Shown: piece by piece, positions 34,150-45,510 of the stretch | Layout of the letters: each line of letters starts with the position of its first letter | How positions within the stretch are numbered: position 1 is the first letter of the stretch | NCBI RefSeq assembly: GCF_000204055.1 | Contig: NW_006768778.1 | Location: 62,001 to 126,000, forward strand | Origin: Melampsora larici-populina 98AG31 | Taxonomy: Eukaryota > Basidiomycota > Pucciniomycetes > Pucciniales > Melampsoraceae | Reading direction: 5' to 3' | DNA: 64,000 nt | Notes under the pieces: generated by a model | Database searches by the model: none | What the model was told of the DNA's origin: nothing | What the model saw: the letters and a program-made list of their open reading frames with translations, nothing else | Position numbers and translations under genes: made by a program

Positions 34150-35770
34150 TCTTTAAGGAATTCCATAGCTTCAGCAATCTGGTTGGTGGAAAGAAATGCA
34201 TCTTGTAAAGCGTGTTGAACAACTTCATTGATTGGATGCCTGTGTGATTTCATTTGATTGATTAGCTTAGTCGCTTATGTGAACTTCTTGGGTGTGGGTT
34301 GGGTACTACTTGTTCTGTGTTCATTGACATATGCTCGTAGGTATCCTTGGATCAAAGCGGTGTATGTGATGGCAGTTGTAGCTCTAAATAAAAAGTCCAA
34401 AACCTAGATCAATATCATAAACACATGCAGACAGAAAAAGGGAGATTATTAGACTTACATTCCTTTCTGATCAATCTCATCTACTAATCCAGCAGCAATT
34501 TCTAGTTCTTCAACTTCCCCACTCATACACAAATGATGTACAATAGATCCATGCGTAATAAATTTAGCCTTCACACCTAATTTCTCCATCATCTCTGATA
34601 ACTTCTTGGCTCCATTTCTACCGCAACATAATTTTATTAATACATTTAATAAGATTGTAAATGAAACTACATCAGGTTGGACTGAAAGTTCTTCAAATCG
34701 TTTTAAGGTTGCTAAAACCCCATTTGAATCTTGGTATTTCAAATGAAAATTCAAAAGATGATTCAACGTTGTTGTATTGAGGTTTGTAGTTTTAAGTTTC
34801 TGGATCAACTTAAGAAAGTACCACGCTTGCGCATCCTCGCGAGGCGTCGAGCAAGGTGGACCAATTCTTCGGCTCTTTCAATCAGTTCATATGTTGTAAG
34901 AGAGATGAAATGATTATATTGAGAGCTTCAGTTGAGCACCTTGAAGTTTTGGTAGATCCTTTAAGTAAAAGTGAATCAACTGCAGATAATCCTACATCTA
35001 CTGCTCCAGGGGATGATGAACCTAATGAAGTACTGATCATTAAACAACTCACATTCAGATCAGGTTTGATTGCATCTTCTTTTCTCGTCTGATCATAGAA
35101 CCGTTTTGTAAGCTCATAATCTTGTTGCCATACTAATCCTTGTAAGATAGATGCCCAAAGATAGAGTAACATCCCTCCACAACTTTGTCGTACAAACTTG
35201 ATCACTTCCTCCACCAGATCTAAGGCTCCTAACCTAGCAAAAGTTGTAGGAATACGCCAACAATACTTTCATGAGTGAGTGAAATTGGGCTAGAAGCTCT
35301 TGTAGATGATCAAGCCACAGTCTGCTCTGATGTGTTGATTAAATCCGGTTTGTTTTCTTCATAATTGTTCCAACTTCAATCAAATTAAAGCTATTCAAAT
35401 GAATCATTGGTTCTTTCCGATCTAATATAAGCCACCCTTTTTCACTAGGCATCGATTCCGGTCCATCCACAGCTTCCCAAATCCTACACCAAAGATCCTC
35501 AGCAGACCTTCTTCCCCATCCTTTTCTCCTCTGAATGTTCTTCTCATAAACCTAATCATCCTTTCATCCGCCTTGATTTCAACAAACAATTCCTTCAAGC
35601 TGGGTGAAGAAAGTTGAGGTCGTTTCCAAATTAATGCTAATCGGATCGATCTTATAAAGTATTTTACTCTTCCTGGATCAGGTAATTCATTAATATACCA
35701 TTCGTTTGGCCATTGTACACCAGAGCAAAGTGTTTGAATGTAATGGTGCCGTTGACAAGATTTGAATGAT
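34150..35770 (-). pseudogene. Pentatricopeptide-repeat (PPR) protein gene fragment (captured)
   Basis: Minus strand. From the 5' side: pieces with SIRLALIWKRPQLSSPSLKE and DLWCRIWEAVDGPESMPSEK (35,690-35,400), a 110-residue frame at 35,214-34,882, then NTTTLNHLLNFHLKYQDSNG, LATLKRFEELSVQPDVVSFT and ILLNVLIKLC (34,808-34,455). A GTAAGT intron follows, then AITYTALIQGYLRAY with an in-frame TAA, and MEFLKDSCKKD before the final stop near 34,150. The repeats of two helices with xPDxxSFTILLN and TYTALIQGYL are PPR motifs; such proteins bind organelle RNA. A GC-rich module interrupts the gene at 34,808-34,858. Stops, the insertion and the missing start mean it cannot work. Confidence 0.7.
34808..34858 (+). 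repeat. GC-rich module shared with element 1
   Basis: AACTTAAGAAAGTACCACGC, then TTGCGCATCCTCGCGAGGCG and TCGAGCAAGG, closely matching 17,158-17,212 and (inverse) 18,245-18,300. It interrupts the PPR fragment, so it moved in as a separate unit or marks a recombination joint. Confidence 0.7.
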
Positions 35771-36290
35771 TTTTCTTTGTTCTAATAGTTTTCGATGATA
35801 GGTACAATGTAAGCTTTTGTTTTGTCAAGATTGTGAATGAAGAAAGAAAAAAGCATTAGTATACAATAGAATTGAACTTGAGAATGGAGTAGAAAGGAGA
35901 AAGAACTCAACAAGATATTGGCAAAGGCAAGAAGCATTGCTAATAGAGCAGCTCCACCTGCAATAGTCTTTGATCGGTCAATAGTCAACTTAAATCAGAT
36001 ACTCAATCTTTATGATCTTTAAGAAAGTTGAATATTTACCCAACCAATATGATGCTTATCCCGTTGAATATGTAGACTCTGAAAGCTGAAGTAAACAAAG
36101 CGGAAAATCAAATATTAGTTTCATTCATTCAATGTGTGTTTTGTTAGAAACAATCAAAATGAGAATCATCAACGCACCTGACCAAAGTCAGGACAAGTAA
36201 GAGCAAGTATGTAAGAGATTGAGGTTGAGGCAATGAGGGCAATAAGAGTAATAGTCAAGTTGAGAGATAGATTTGTTTGTGTTTTCGTTT
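35755..36290 (-). pseudogene. Multi-pass membrane protein gene fragment (captured)
   Basis: Minus strand, three exon-like pieces. The first has LNLTITLIALIASTSISYIL followed by a GTGCGT donor; the second has FRVYIFNGISIILVG; the third has GGAALLAMLLAFANILLSSF and a further hydrophobic segment. At least three likely membrane helices. Splice signals CTTCAG and TTGCAG are visible. It lies head to tail upstream of the PPR fragment, either as genomic neighbours taken together or as separate captures. No family recognised. Confidence 0.5.
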
Positions 36291-36684
36291 TCAGTTATGT
36301 ACTTGACGTTGCTTGATGTGAGTCCCCAACACAAACGACAGCAGTCATAGGCCAAACTCAACAAAGTCCCTCGCGAGCTGTACTGGAGGCCAGTTATCTG
36401 GCTTGACCGTTTGTGCCTGGCGGGTGCAGACCGAATTTGAGCAGAGAACCCCGGTGGTATGTTTCAACGGATTGGGTTCATGCAAGCAGGGCAGTACTGC
36501 TCAGCTCGGCTCATACCAGCTCATCTCAGCTTGTTACTGTTGATGAAGTTGGATGATAGCTCAGTGCTCCTGAGGTCAAAACCTGAGTCTGGCTGCTGGG
36601 GATGTAGAAAGCTGAGCAGGCTCAGCGTTCTAATTTGGCCTGGACAGAAAATTCACAGTTTTTTGGATACTTGTGCGTTAGAGA

Positions 36685-36726
36685 TTTGGGCCCCTGACAT
36701 CGGGGGCCTTCTCCTCGGGCACTGTG
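36685..36726 (-). repeat. Right terminal inverted repeat of element 2
   Basis: Reverse complement begins CACAGTGCCCGAGG; followed by TAT, the target duplication. Confidence 0.9.
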
Positions 36727-36729
36727 TAT

Positions 36730-37592
36730 GCAACCTTCCTATCAAAACGGTGAGTCTGTGTATTCAAGTGTCCAAGCCCATTATATTCAAATATGTAAGC
36801 TTACCTTTGGGACATCAGGTATCAAGAGCAAGATTGAGATGATCAACACAAGAAAAAAGGCGCAGCTGAAATACGACAGAAGGCCAGAATGAGGCATGTA
36901 AGTTGTTTGGCAAGGTACAATCTGTTAGCTTGTAAAACTATCTGACAGCAATGCTCAACAGCTCATAGCATTATGAGACAAAATTGTTTTGTCAAAAGAT
37001 TCACTCTTTTGCCTTTCAAATATTGTCGAAGTGGCCTGCAGCGATGACGAGACAGACCACAAGCTCAAATCTCCCAATAAACTACGCCCAGCGGTTCCCT
37101 GCCGGGTCCGAACGCTACCATGGCGCAGTCAACATTTGGAACAAGTTTTTATATCTTTGGATACTTATAAAGCAAGCCTCACTGCTAGTATCCCAAAGAA
37201 TGCTCACAGACGACCGCCTTGACCTCGATTACGTCCGCCAAATGCTCCCAGCAGCCCTATCAAACCGCCTGCAGGACTGCCCGTGGACTGCTATTCTTCA
37301 GAGTGGCTTGCCAAGTGGTCACCCTGTGAGCGCAGTACAGTAGACATTCAGACCTCACCTATTCTGTCCCGTGTAATTCCCGTCATCACCAATTTAAATG
37401 GGTCATGATGCATAGTTTTTCAGTTCATTCACTTTGTAATGCAATAATTGTTGTAATTTTATTTCATTTGCTTTTGGTAGTGATGCAATACTAATTATTA
37501 TATTACAACCTTGTCAAATGCACCTCGTATACTCATCTTTCCATCAATACCAGGGCCACTGTGGGCACCCGTAGCTCCTTATGTATCTCACC
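36730..37592. other. Spacer between element 2 and the TNP2 transposase
   Basis: An open frame at 36,984-37,343 (119 aa) has no recognisable domain. CACTGTGGGCACCCGTAGC near 37,559 begins like a CACTA-type end, but I found no inverse copy on the far side of the transposase. Confidence 0.35.
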
Positions 37593-40500
37593 TCACCCGT
37601 ACATCATCCACGCGCAGTGAGAAACCACCTCATTCATCTTGATAATTTTGTCCTTGGTAGGCCCCCAAGCACAAATGTTGAATTGAACATCCTCTACTTG
37701 AAGTTTGGAGAAGGGGTTGTAACATCCTGATGGCAAGTGTGGAAAACACTGAACATAAACCCACGTATCAAACACATGTTCTGAAACAGTTGGAGCCCGA
37801 CAATGTGTAAAGATCGAAAAGATCTTCCCAAATTCAATTACTTCATTATGACCTGAGTGCGACTTGAAAGCAACAAAGCTGTTATGAGGGCTGTGTGTGA
37901 ACGTAGAGTACGTCACATCTTGGTTCACCCAGTGTTTATAAAAATGTGCATGAGCCAAGACAGGTGCAAAACATTTGGCTTCATGTTTTGAAAGTAGACA
38001 CCAATCTTGCGGCAGCATCCATATACACTTGTTTCCATTTTCTTCATTCAGACGTATAACAAGCTGCTTTAAAATATTGTTATCAATTGCTTGACGATTG
38101 GAGTTTGACAATCGCTTTGATTTTTGCAGCAGAGGGTCATAAAGGGATTGAAGTCTAGTCTTATAAGGATCGGATCTAGAACCTCGGGTAGCTTGTCATC
38201 ATCACCTATGAGGGCAGATAAGTTGCCTGCTCAACAGTAGTTGTTCATGAAGGTGATTTCTAGCTACCCTGTTAAACATTCAGAAGACGAGAACAATTCA
38301 GCCTTTATAAATGATCTAAATGAAAACAAACACTTACCGACATGATTATTATGACAGCATTTGAGTATGCTACCCATGAGCCTCTCAAACGGGAAGGACC
38401 ACAACAATTGTACTGGTCCAAACCTCTTGAGACCGTCTGCCAAGTGTATAGCCATATGATGGTTAGGTGCAAGACTGCAGTGCAAGAAAAGAGCTAATGA
38501 ACCCTTGAGGCAATTCTGAATATACGACTGGTATCTATCAATTTGAGGTTTTGAGATGGATTGTTTGAGAGCTAGATTGACCAGTGATACAAGATCACAG
38601 AAATTCTTGAGTAGCAAGAGTTTTACCTGGTCTTGTCCAGCCCAGAATGGTATGAGTATCAATGGCAACTGAATGGAGAAGAGATTTCTCCATTCATCTG
38701 CTTTGAGTTTTCCAAAGGAAGCTTTTCCTAGGACGGGAATGGCGCGCTTAATCCATGAGGGTATCTGAACTTGTGGTAAAAGCTTATTGATTATTGAAAG
38801 CATAGAAGCATCAATGATTATCTCCTCAATTGCTGGTGGCTCCCAAACTCCTTTCCATCCAACATCAGCCAGTGGATCAAATTCATCATTGCTAGTTGAT
38901 GTATCACTACTCAGTGTGTTTTCCTCTACCTCAGCATTGTCAGCTTCAGTCTGAGTGGTTTCAGCTTCCTTTGCGTAATTTTTTGGTGGTAGCGGGGTTG
39001 AATGTTCTGCCAAGAGTTGTAAGAGCTCTGAGGTTGAGACGTCTGTTGTGTGAGCCTCTTCCTCATTCTTTACATCTTGCATGGACCAGAATCTTTGAAG
39101 GGGCCAGGATAATAGACCCAGTAAGAGGTTATGCATTGAATCAACCACATGAAAATCTATTATATTCCAGTAATCAAGTTCAACCAGCACTGAATAACGC
39201 ACTCCGTGTGTCTTGAAGATATGATGATGTTCCTCAGCTGTTTTTGCATCAAGGGCTTGGTATGCCCACGTCTTGTGCTCATCTTGTGTGCAGAAGCACC
39301 GTGCCTCAGTGTCGAGGTTTTCAATGTCTTTTTTGATGAGATGGCAGCACAAACAGAAGCTCATTGCGGTAGCACTCGGAAAGCCAAGAGATCGTCTGGT
39401 GGCGGGAATATCTGTGATGAAAGATAGTAACGCTGCCTTCACAAGTCATCCATTTGGGTGAGAATGTGTACAAGACAAAAGAAGGCCCGGACTCCAGAGA
39501 TTCTGTAGCTGAGTCACAACTGGCCGTAAGATCCAGTTTGTCTGCTTGAGAGATGGCTCTCGAGGACCAGGTGCAATTCCTACTAAGAATATGTTCTCAG
39601 GGAGATGTCGCAGTCTGATGGGGAGAGTCAGGCACACCAGCACGATAAAAGTGATTGAAACATGGTGACCGCTAGTTTTATTTCCAAATGGGTTGATGGC
39701 ATCCACAAACATCCCAAAAACAAGGTTACCACTGGTAGCAGTGAACTGCTTTTCATTGGTTCCTTTGAATGTTTTCCAAATCTTTGACTCATGTATATCA
39801 GATATGGGATCGTCTTCATTGAATGATTTTCTAGATTTGGGCAGTGACTCATCAAGCCATGCCTCAACATGTGGTCTTGAGAAGAAGTGCACAATCCAAT
39901 GAGAGAAGTCTTGGACAGCGTACTTTCTGATTGGAACTTTCTTTCCTCTTACAAACTTTGAAAGGGGACTGAGACATGTTTTTTCAGACAGGTCCAGATC
40001 ATTCTCATCTCCAGCATCTTTGGTGGTGTTATTAGTAGGGGAATCGAGGGAATCTGAAGGGCCCCCAGGAATGCTAGCCACTCAATGCATACATGTATTC
40101 GGCGCTTGATTGAGGGGGTGCATCGCAAAGCAGGTCAAACAGCAATTCATAAACAGGAGATTGGGATTGATGTTCAGCCACCCAATCACAGTTGTTAGAG
40201 TACGAGGAATTTGGCTAAAGATCTTGAGTTCAGAGGGAGATAGCTTGCCGGGTGAATGATTTGGAAGAAGCCCCAATGTCATTGAAAGCTCAATGGTTAT
40301 ACAATGTACATCCATGAGCCACAAAGCAGTCTGGCCGGACAAATTATCAAAGATACTGATGATAGAGGTAGACAACGCCACATGAAGCAGCAGCGGGTTG
40401 ATTGCCTTCAAGCTGAATGTGAAAAATTGATCTGAGGGATATACGTTACAACCATGGGTCATCAGCAACTTCATGTTGTGAGAGAATTTGGACCTTCACG

Positions 40501-40953
40501 TACCCCAATCATAAGAAGGTATGATTGAATGTGTATTATTACCATCATTCCTAATCAGTTCGGAGTTCACTTCTGTCAAACCACTAGCTGGAGCCACCTC
40601 CTCAACAGTAACTGAAGCCAAACTTGAAGAACCACGAGAGCTCAATAAAGGCATCTGTGCCTGTGTTGAACCAGTTGCAAGTGGTTGCCGCCTGGCAACT
40701 GTGGAAGCAGATGTAGATGTTCAAACGGGGTGATAAGCTTGTCAAGAGTTTGATGAGCAGGCTGCGAGCCACCTTCAAGAGATTGCTTGCGTAGATCAGC
40801 TCTTGCGTGTGCATCACAAGTCAAAGGCAAGACTTTGACACCAGATTGGACCTGTCCATAAGCATTGAGAAATTTACCGCAATAGCATTCTCGGGTCTGG
40901 CACCGACAGACAACACAATGGGCATCTTTGATTTTCTTTGAAGAGGCAGACAT
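37593..40953 (-). pseudogene. TNP2-type CACTA transposase, several stops
   Basis: Minus strand, five consecutive pieces. MSASSKKIKDAHCVVCRCQ at 40,953 starts a Cys-rich N-terminus. The next pieces (40,474-39,446) hold VRGKKVPIRKYAVQDFSHW, GMFVDAINPFGNKTSGHH and NIFLVGIAPGPREPSLKQTN. The 392-residue piece (39,442-38,264) holds the core TNP2 features IPATRRSLGFPSAT, FCLCCHLIKKD, VLVELDYW..DFHVVDSMHN and HLADGLKRFGPVQLLWSFPF. The last piece (38,111-37,593) is the C-terminal domain. A TGA near 39,446 sits where GR is expected (CGA to TGA), and a TGA near 40,082 is similar. The total coding length, near 1,000 residues, fits the family. A functional copy would cut at CACTA-type ends; this one is at most recently dead. 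A mid-gene intron before 38,111 is possible. Confidence 0.8.
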
Positions 40954-41673
40954 TGGATAACAGATAGATCGGAAGCAGACAACAATTGAGATAGACAGGA
41001 GGAAACAGACTTTTTTGTTGGTTTATAAGTAACTTGTTATAAGAGGAAAAGGGAATACAACACGCACACAGACATATCCAAGAAGATCGAGACAAGAGGG
41101 CAGTCTTTTCAGAAGATAAGATGATACATGTCATAGATTACAAATGAAACCAAGCAACACCATTTCATCAAACCAATGCACTACAGACCTGCCGCATCTG
41201 CATAGCTGATGATTAGTTACATCTCAGAAGCGAAATCCTCAACCATAACCTGATACAAAAAACTAAGTCTAGAGATGAACAGGGAGGATCGTGACTATTA
41301 TAACTTGGATAAGTCTGAACCGTTTAGGAGAGACTTGAAGCTGTTAAATACATTGCATTAAAAGTGATGTGTCAATTGAATATCTGAAATATGCTAAGGC
41401 TTTCAGAAAATAATTGAAGTTGAATAGTGGGAATATATACCAACTCTTGATGCATACAGATTACTTTTCAATGATGGAGTAATGGAACCCACAAACCAAA
41501 GAGCCCAGGGGTAACGGTTCATCCAGGAGAAAGTGTAAGTAACAATCCACCAAGACCTGATGAGTCATTGGGATCAAATGTACAAAGACATGGGGATCAT
41601 GACATTGAAGGGCAAATCTAAGATCCTCCATGTCTTCATCCTTGACCGCATGAGTTTTGACAAGATGAGGCTT
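40954..41673. other. Spacer, no gene recognised
   Basis: Upstream of the transposase start. No clear inverted end of the element was found here. Confidence 0.35.
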
Positions 41674-42132
41674 TCAGAGGGTTTCCACTTGACCAGGAAT
41701 AACTAGCCCTGGATTGATGTGTGCTTGATAGAGGAGAAGTAAGCCATCACGCCTAGCGGCCCCTGGTATAGGCACGTTTGGGGCTTTGTGTTTGATCACC
41801 TTGGAAAGCAACTTGCGGGTGGTTTTACGTCCCAGTGGATTGGCATCAAGAGTGGCTTTGCTGTCATTGGTGTCCATTGGGATAGGGGCTTGAGGTAATA
41901 AGAAAGGTAGAATGCGTGGGAGTATGTCTTTTCTTAAAGCGGCATGGAGGTTGGCTTTGAGATGAGACATGCAAGATTTTGTAGCGGGGTCGAAGTGAAG
42001 CAAAATACGATAGAACTGTAACTTCAAAATCTTGTTGTACATGTCTTCATATCCAGGTTCAAGGAATACACGAAGCTCTTCAGGAAGAGTTTGTATTAAA
42101 TACCATATGGTACTTGAATCCGGGTTGAGCAT
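41674..42132 (-). CDS. Hypothetical protein, 152 aa
   Basis: Minus-strand uninterrupted frame MLNPDSSTIWYLIQTLPEEL to a stop at 41,674. Helical, with basic patches (GRKTTRKLLSKVIKHK), no membrane segment or zinc cluster. It lies upstream of the TNP2 transposase on the same strand and could be the second gene of that element, as CACTA elements often carry one, or an unrelated relic. Not recognised. Confidence 0.35.
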   Translation of the reverse strand: MLNPDSSTIWYLIQTLPEELRVFLEPGYEDMYNKILKLQFYRILLHFDPATKSCMSHLKANLHAALRKDILPRILPFLLPQAPIPMDTNDSKATLDANPLGRKTTRKLLSKVIKHKAPNVPIPGAARRDGLLLLYQAHINPGLVIPGQVETL

Positions 42133-42606
42133 GGTTGTGGGCAGCAGCGGCGGTGGATGGGAGGGAGGAGGTCACGGTGGTAAGTGAGCAACCAACACAG
42201 AGGTAGAGGAGTGAGAAACCACTGGATCTGGTGGCTTTTGAGTTTGATCACTAGCAGCTGACGGGCTCAGAGGAGACCCTGGGTTCTGACCACTATTTTT
42301 ACAAGCCTTGCCTTTGGTCTTGGCAAGTGCTAATCAACAAATTTGAAAAAAAGAATCAGCACTCGTACTACACATAGATAATGAGTAGATGTGTTGAAGG
42401 AAAGAGATTGAGATGAGGTCCAAGTGAGAGGAGCACTTGAGGGCCTGTGGAGTGATCTAATATATACGTAGTTCTGATATTGAGAAAGTGAATTCAGCTA
42501 GTAGGTTGATTATGTTGTTGACTACACGTCTGTTGCCAGTTGTATCAAACAAATTGTTGACTGATTTCGGGATGCCTACAATAATGATGTTTTTCAAGGG
42601 GCCATT
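42133..42606. other. Left flank of the outer Ngaro element
   Basis: No gene recognised. Stops interrupt all frames; the flank ends ...GGGGCCATT just before the element's GATTGGTGGCGCC start. Confidence 0.35.
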
Positions 42607-42860
42607 GATTGGTGGCGCCAACAAAGGCACCACTTGGCGCTTAGTTCCATGACTGAGTGGCACGTTGTTGAAGATGTTAGCATAAATGCTTATAGCATGA
42701 ATAGCGAGAACCGTGAGAAAATTTGGCCGCGCCCAACCGTGGAAAATTTTCCCTCCTACGTTCTCTCTCACGTCTGATCAACAAACGCTAGTCATCAAGA
42801 ACTCAAAGTTTCCATTGCACATCCTTTTGTGTATTTAACCTTTCAAAATAACTTAACAAC
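42607..42860 (+). repeat. A1 repeat of the outer Ngaro element
   Basis: Starts GATTGGTGGCGCCAACAAAGG and shares AGTTCCATGA, TCTCTCACGTCTG, CGCTAGTCA in order with the inner element's A1/A2, but has diverged clearly between these landmarks. Confidence 0.65.
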
Positions 42861-42916
42861 CAATTAAAACAACAATCCTAACCGGAAAAACTCACGGAAA
42901 GCAAAAACAACACAAA

Positions 42917-43297
42917 ATGGTAACTTTTGCACAAGAACTTATAGAGTCCAGAAGACTAGCAGAACGTGCTTTAGCCCAGGGCGAGTCCGGTCCCAGAACA
43001 AGGAGCAGATCAAGGAACCAAGACAAAGATGACGACAATGAAATCGAAGAAACAAACCGTAGTGGAGAAGACTACGAGGAGGAGGACAATCATGACAATC
43101 CCGAGAAGGATTTTAACGACGAGATCGAGTATGTGGATGATGAAGGAGAAGAAGATCCTGCAGGCACCGGAAAGAAGCCAAATGGTTTAGTCGGAAGGCT
43201 ACGAGAACCTAGAGATTCCCCTGAGGAGGATGACCAACCGAAAGGGTTGCCGATGATCAACGTCACAAGAGATCCTAGACAAGGTACAACCGAATGA
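42917..43297 (+). CDS. Ngaro ORF1, N-terminal part
   Basis: Reads MVTFAQELIESRRLAERALA, then an Arg/Ser stretch (GPRTRSRSRNQ), then a strongly acidic tract (about residues 45-85). The inner copy has the same start (MVTLAEELAQSKRLAEIAL on the minus strand from 51,105), so it is a true element protein. It ends with TGA at 43,297, 33 bases before the inner insertion. In the unbroken element it may be spliced to the Gag part. Likely a Gag-like RNA-binding protein; no zinc knuckle. Confidence 0.6.
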   Translation: MVTFAQELIESRRLAERALAQGESGPRTRSRSRNQDKDDDNEIEETNRSGEDYEEEDNHDNPEKDFNDEIEYVDDEGEEDPAGTGKKPNGLVGRLREPRDSPEEDDQPKGLPMINVTRDPRQGTTE

Positions 43298-43330
43298 TCC
43301 AGAAAGTCATCCCATCACCTCATTTCCTTC

Positions 43331-43500
43331 CATTTGGTGAGTGGCAAGTATCTTTCACTTGCGTATTGCTATCATAACTTGATGATATATGTATATATGT
43401 AACTCTTCATATATCACCCACGTTTTGGGAAGGCGGCTGCCGGCCTGCCTGGTTTGCGTGATGCGGAAAACTTTCTTTCTCACGCAAATACGGGGGCTTG
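43331..43500 (-). repeat. B2 repeat of the inner Ngaro element
   Basis: 170 bp, nearly identical to 43,781-43,950. Plus-strand landmarks: CATTTGGTGAGTGG start, GGCTGCCGGCCTGCC, CACGCAAATACGGGGGCTTG end. Differs at CTTCATATATC versus CTTCGGATATC and AAATACGG versus AAATCCGG. Confidence 0.9.
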
Positions 43501-43530
43501 CCAACAAGTACGCTGGGTGGGTGGGTGGTA

Positions 43531-43780
43531 TTTGAAGGATTAATCCTGTATATAGATAATCAAGAGTTTGAAAGCAAAGATGATGGTTTAGAGTTCAGTG
43601 ACTAGCGAGCGTTGAACAGACGTGTGAGATTGTGAAGGGAAAATTCTGATCTCGTTTGTGCGAGGGGAACCGACTTACTCTGGTTACCCCTTGCTACTAG
43701 CATAGCCTACTGTCTGAGTCAACCCGCCTCTCAGTCATGGAACTCATCGCCAAGACGTTCCTTTGTTGGCGCCACCAATC
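43531..43780 (-). repeat. A2 repeat of the inner Ngaro element
   Basis: 250 bp, matches A1 at 51,156-51,405 with few substitutions (for example CGAGCGTTG versus CGAGTGTTG). Confidence 0.9.
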
Positions 43781-43950
43781 CATTTGGTGAGTGGCAAGTA
43801 TCTTTCACTTGCGTATTGCTATCATAACTTGATGATATATGTATATATGTAACTCTTCGGATATCACCCACGTTTTGGGAAGGCGGCTGCCGGCCTGCCT
43901 GGTTTGCGTGATGCGGAAAACTTTCTTTCTCACGCAAATCCGGGGGCTTG
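43781..43950 (-). repeat. B1 repeat of the inner Ngaro element
   Basis: See B2. Joined directly to A2 at 43,780/43,781. Its GC-rich interior (GGCTGCCGGCCTGCC, GGTTTGCGTG, TTTCTTTCTCACGC) has a diverged counterpart in the outer element at 57,430-57,600. Confidence 0.9.
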
Positions 43951-44449
43951 TTTCAAGTCATGACTCACGGGGTTTGACGGGTTTCCTCGACCACTGCCCA
44001 AACTGCCGGGCTCTCTGCGGGGCTTGGCAAGGCGAGGACACCCCAAAACCCGCGTGGCTTGTGCCTTCTACCGTACTCTCAATGTGCTTATGATGCTTCA
44101 TAGTTTCTGTTGATTGCCTGTAGGACTATTACTTGCATCCTACGACGCTCTTGGTGGATCTAGCCTCAGGCGTGAGGTTACACTTTCCTCAATTCTCCAC
44201 TACCATTTCCGGCACTGCACTCCTAGTCATTGTTTCTTCCTCCTCTACCCTATACCTTTAAAGTTTCGCCTGTACAGCGGTGTCGATCACGTGGCGCTTC
44301 TGTATCAACAGGAGAGCAAGATTACGCTTGCTTGAATCTACGTTCTTCGTGAGGCTGGATCATCATCGGCTAAAGAAAAGGTTATTTACTCACCGTCCTC
44401 ACTTGAGTTTCCTCGTGGCTGCCTCGTTTCTTCGGTCAATTGCCCATAG

Positions 44450-45510
44450 TAGGTCTTTCACGTCCTGTAGCTTGAACTGTGTATAGTTCTTTAAGTACAC
44501 GTCCACCGCTGACAACTTCCAGCGTCCTTGTTTCATAATTTTCTCTTTCTCCCATTTATGAGGCACCGCCTACCCTGAAAGAGTGGCCAGACCAGACTCC
44601 AGACTTTACTCTGCTCTCTCCCCAGAAGGTCTCTAGGCGCTTGATGAACCGTTTCTTTGTCAATGGTTTCCTTTCGCTCCCTAAACCGTACGCAAATAGT
44701 GCGTCCTCTTGTCCGAACGGTTTGTTTCGCTCAAGTAGGCGTTCGATGGCTGCCACTGGGTCTAGGATGGACCTCTGTGATGGGATCCTTATGACTTGCG
44801 CCTCGCCAGGTCTAGCGGTCTTTGCTTTCCATAGAGTAAGCACTGCTACCTTTTTCTCTCCTTTTCCCTCAATCTTCAAATCTTTCCTTGTTAACATTCC
44901 CTCTTTCCTCGACTCTCTAGTCAGTTCGCCCAATCTCATCATGCCCCAGAACACTACGAGTGCTGTTGTTGCTATGGCCTCATCTTCGTCCAACTTTCCT
45001 GCCAGTTCGTAAACTAGATTGATGAGCTCTCATACCAGGATTGGGTTCTTCTCCCCGCTGGTCGCCGGGTTATCGACCTCCTCCGCCGGCTCTAGGTTCG
45101 ACTGCTCCTCGGCCCGTTCGCATGCTCTTATGAGGGCTTTTACCATTCTCTGGTCCAACTGTGGTGGCGTCAATTTCGTAGCCATTTGCCATGCTACCAG
45201 GCCCGCAAGATATTTCTCGATCGTTTTAGCTTTTACTGTCCTTCTAGCGGAACACCCCTTCTCGGCGTTCGATTCTCCGGCCCACACGATGAACCCGTAC
45301 ACGTCTTCTGCTTGCACTGGTATAGCGGAGTCCCAATCCTTCCCTTCGCTTTTGATGTATTCTTTGAATTTTGACACCGCACTAGAATAGCCTTGCATTG
45401 TCAAATTGGCCCAGGAACCGCTTACCATGTGCCTTGCTATTCTTCTAGTGTTTTCATCGGCAATCTCGTCCTCAATTCTTTTGAAATTTGGGCGCTGGTT
45501 CTTCATTTCG
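44450..45510 (-). pseudogene. Ngaro tyrosine recombinase (inner copy), one stop and one frameshift
   Basis: Begins near 45,506 with MKNQRPNFKRIEDEIAD; the N-terminal core-binding domain includes ARHMVSGSWANLTMQGY. TGA at 45,030-45,032 replaces an Arg codon (outer copy VRELI). Then VFWGMMRLGELT (first Arg), a KAKT box, PLTKKRFIKRLE, and GHSFRVGGAS (HxxR) near 44,590. A one-base shift follows, after which KWEKEKIMKQGRWKLS and VDVYLKNYTQF continue in another frame to about 44,450 and supply Trp and the probable nucleophilic Tyr. Role: integrates the circular cDNA. Inactive as it stands. Confidence 0.8.

Larger units (their letters stand above)
32928..36729. mobile_element. CAC-ended gene-capturing transposon 2 (Pack-type, 3,796 bp)
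   Basis: Left end at 32,931 begins CACAGTGCCCGTGGAGAAGG; right end at 36,726 is its inverse. The ends match over 42 bp with 3 mismatches and contain an inner palindrome, GGCCCCCGACGTCGGGGGCC. TAT flanks both sides (32,928-32,930 and 36,727-36,729). No transposase is inside. It carries minus-strand pieces of a PPR gene and of a membrane-protein gene, with introns. The left third (33,000-34,130) has open frames but nothing I can identify. The terminal sequence differs from element 1 apart from CAC, so it belongs to another subfamily. Confidence 0.85.

Noticed and set aside
37559..37580. CACTGTGGGCACCCG as the left end of the TNP2 element
   Set aside because: No inverse copy was found upstream of the transposase start, so the element's ends remain undefined.
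42457..42771. Minus-strand open frame over 42.46-42.77 kb as a gene
   Set aside because: It overlaps the start of the outer Ngaro A1 repeat and has no recognisable motif; most likely chance.
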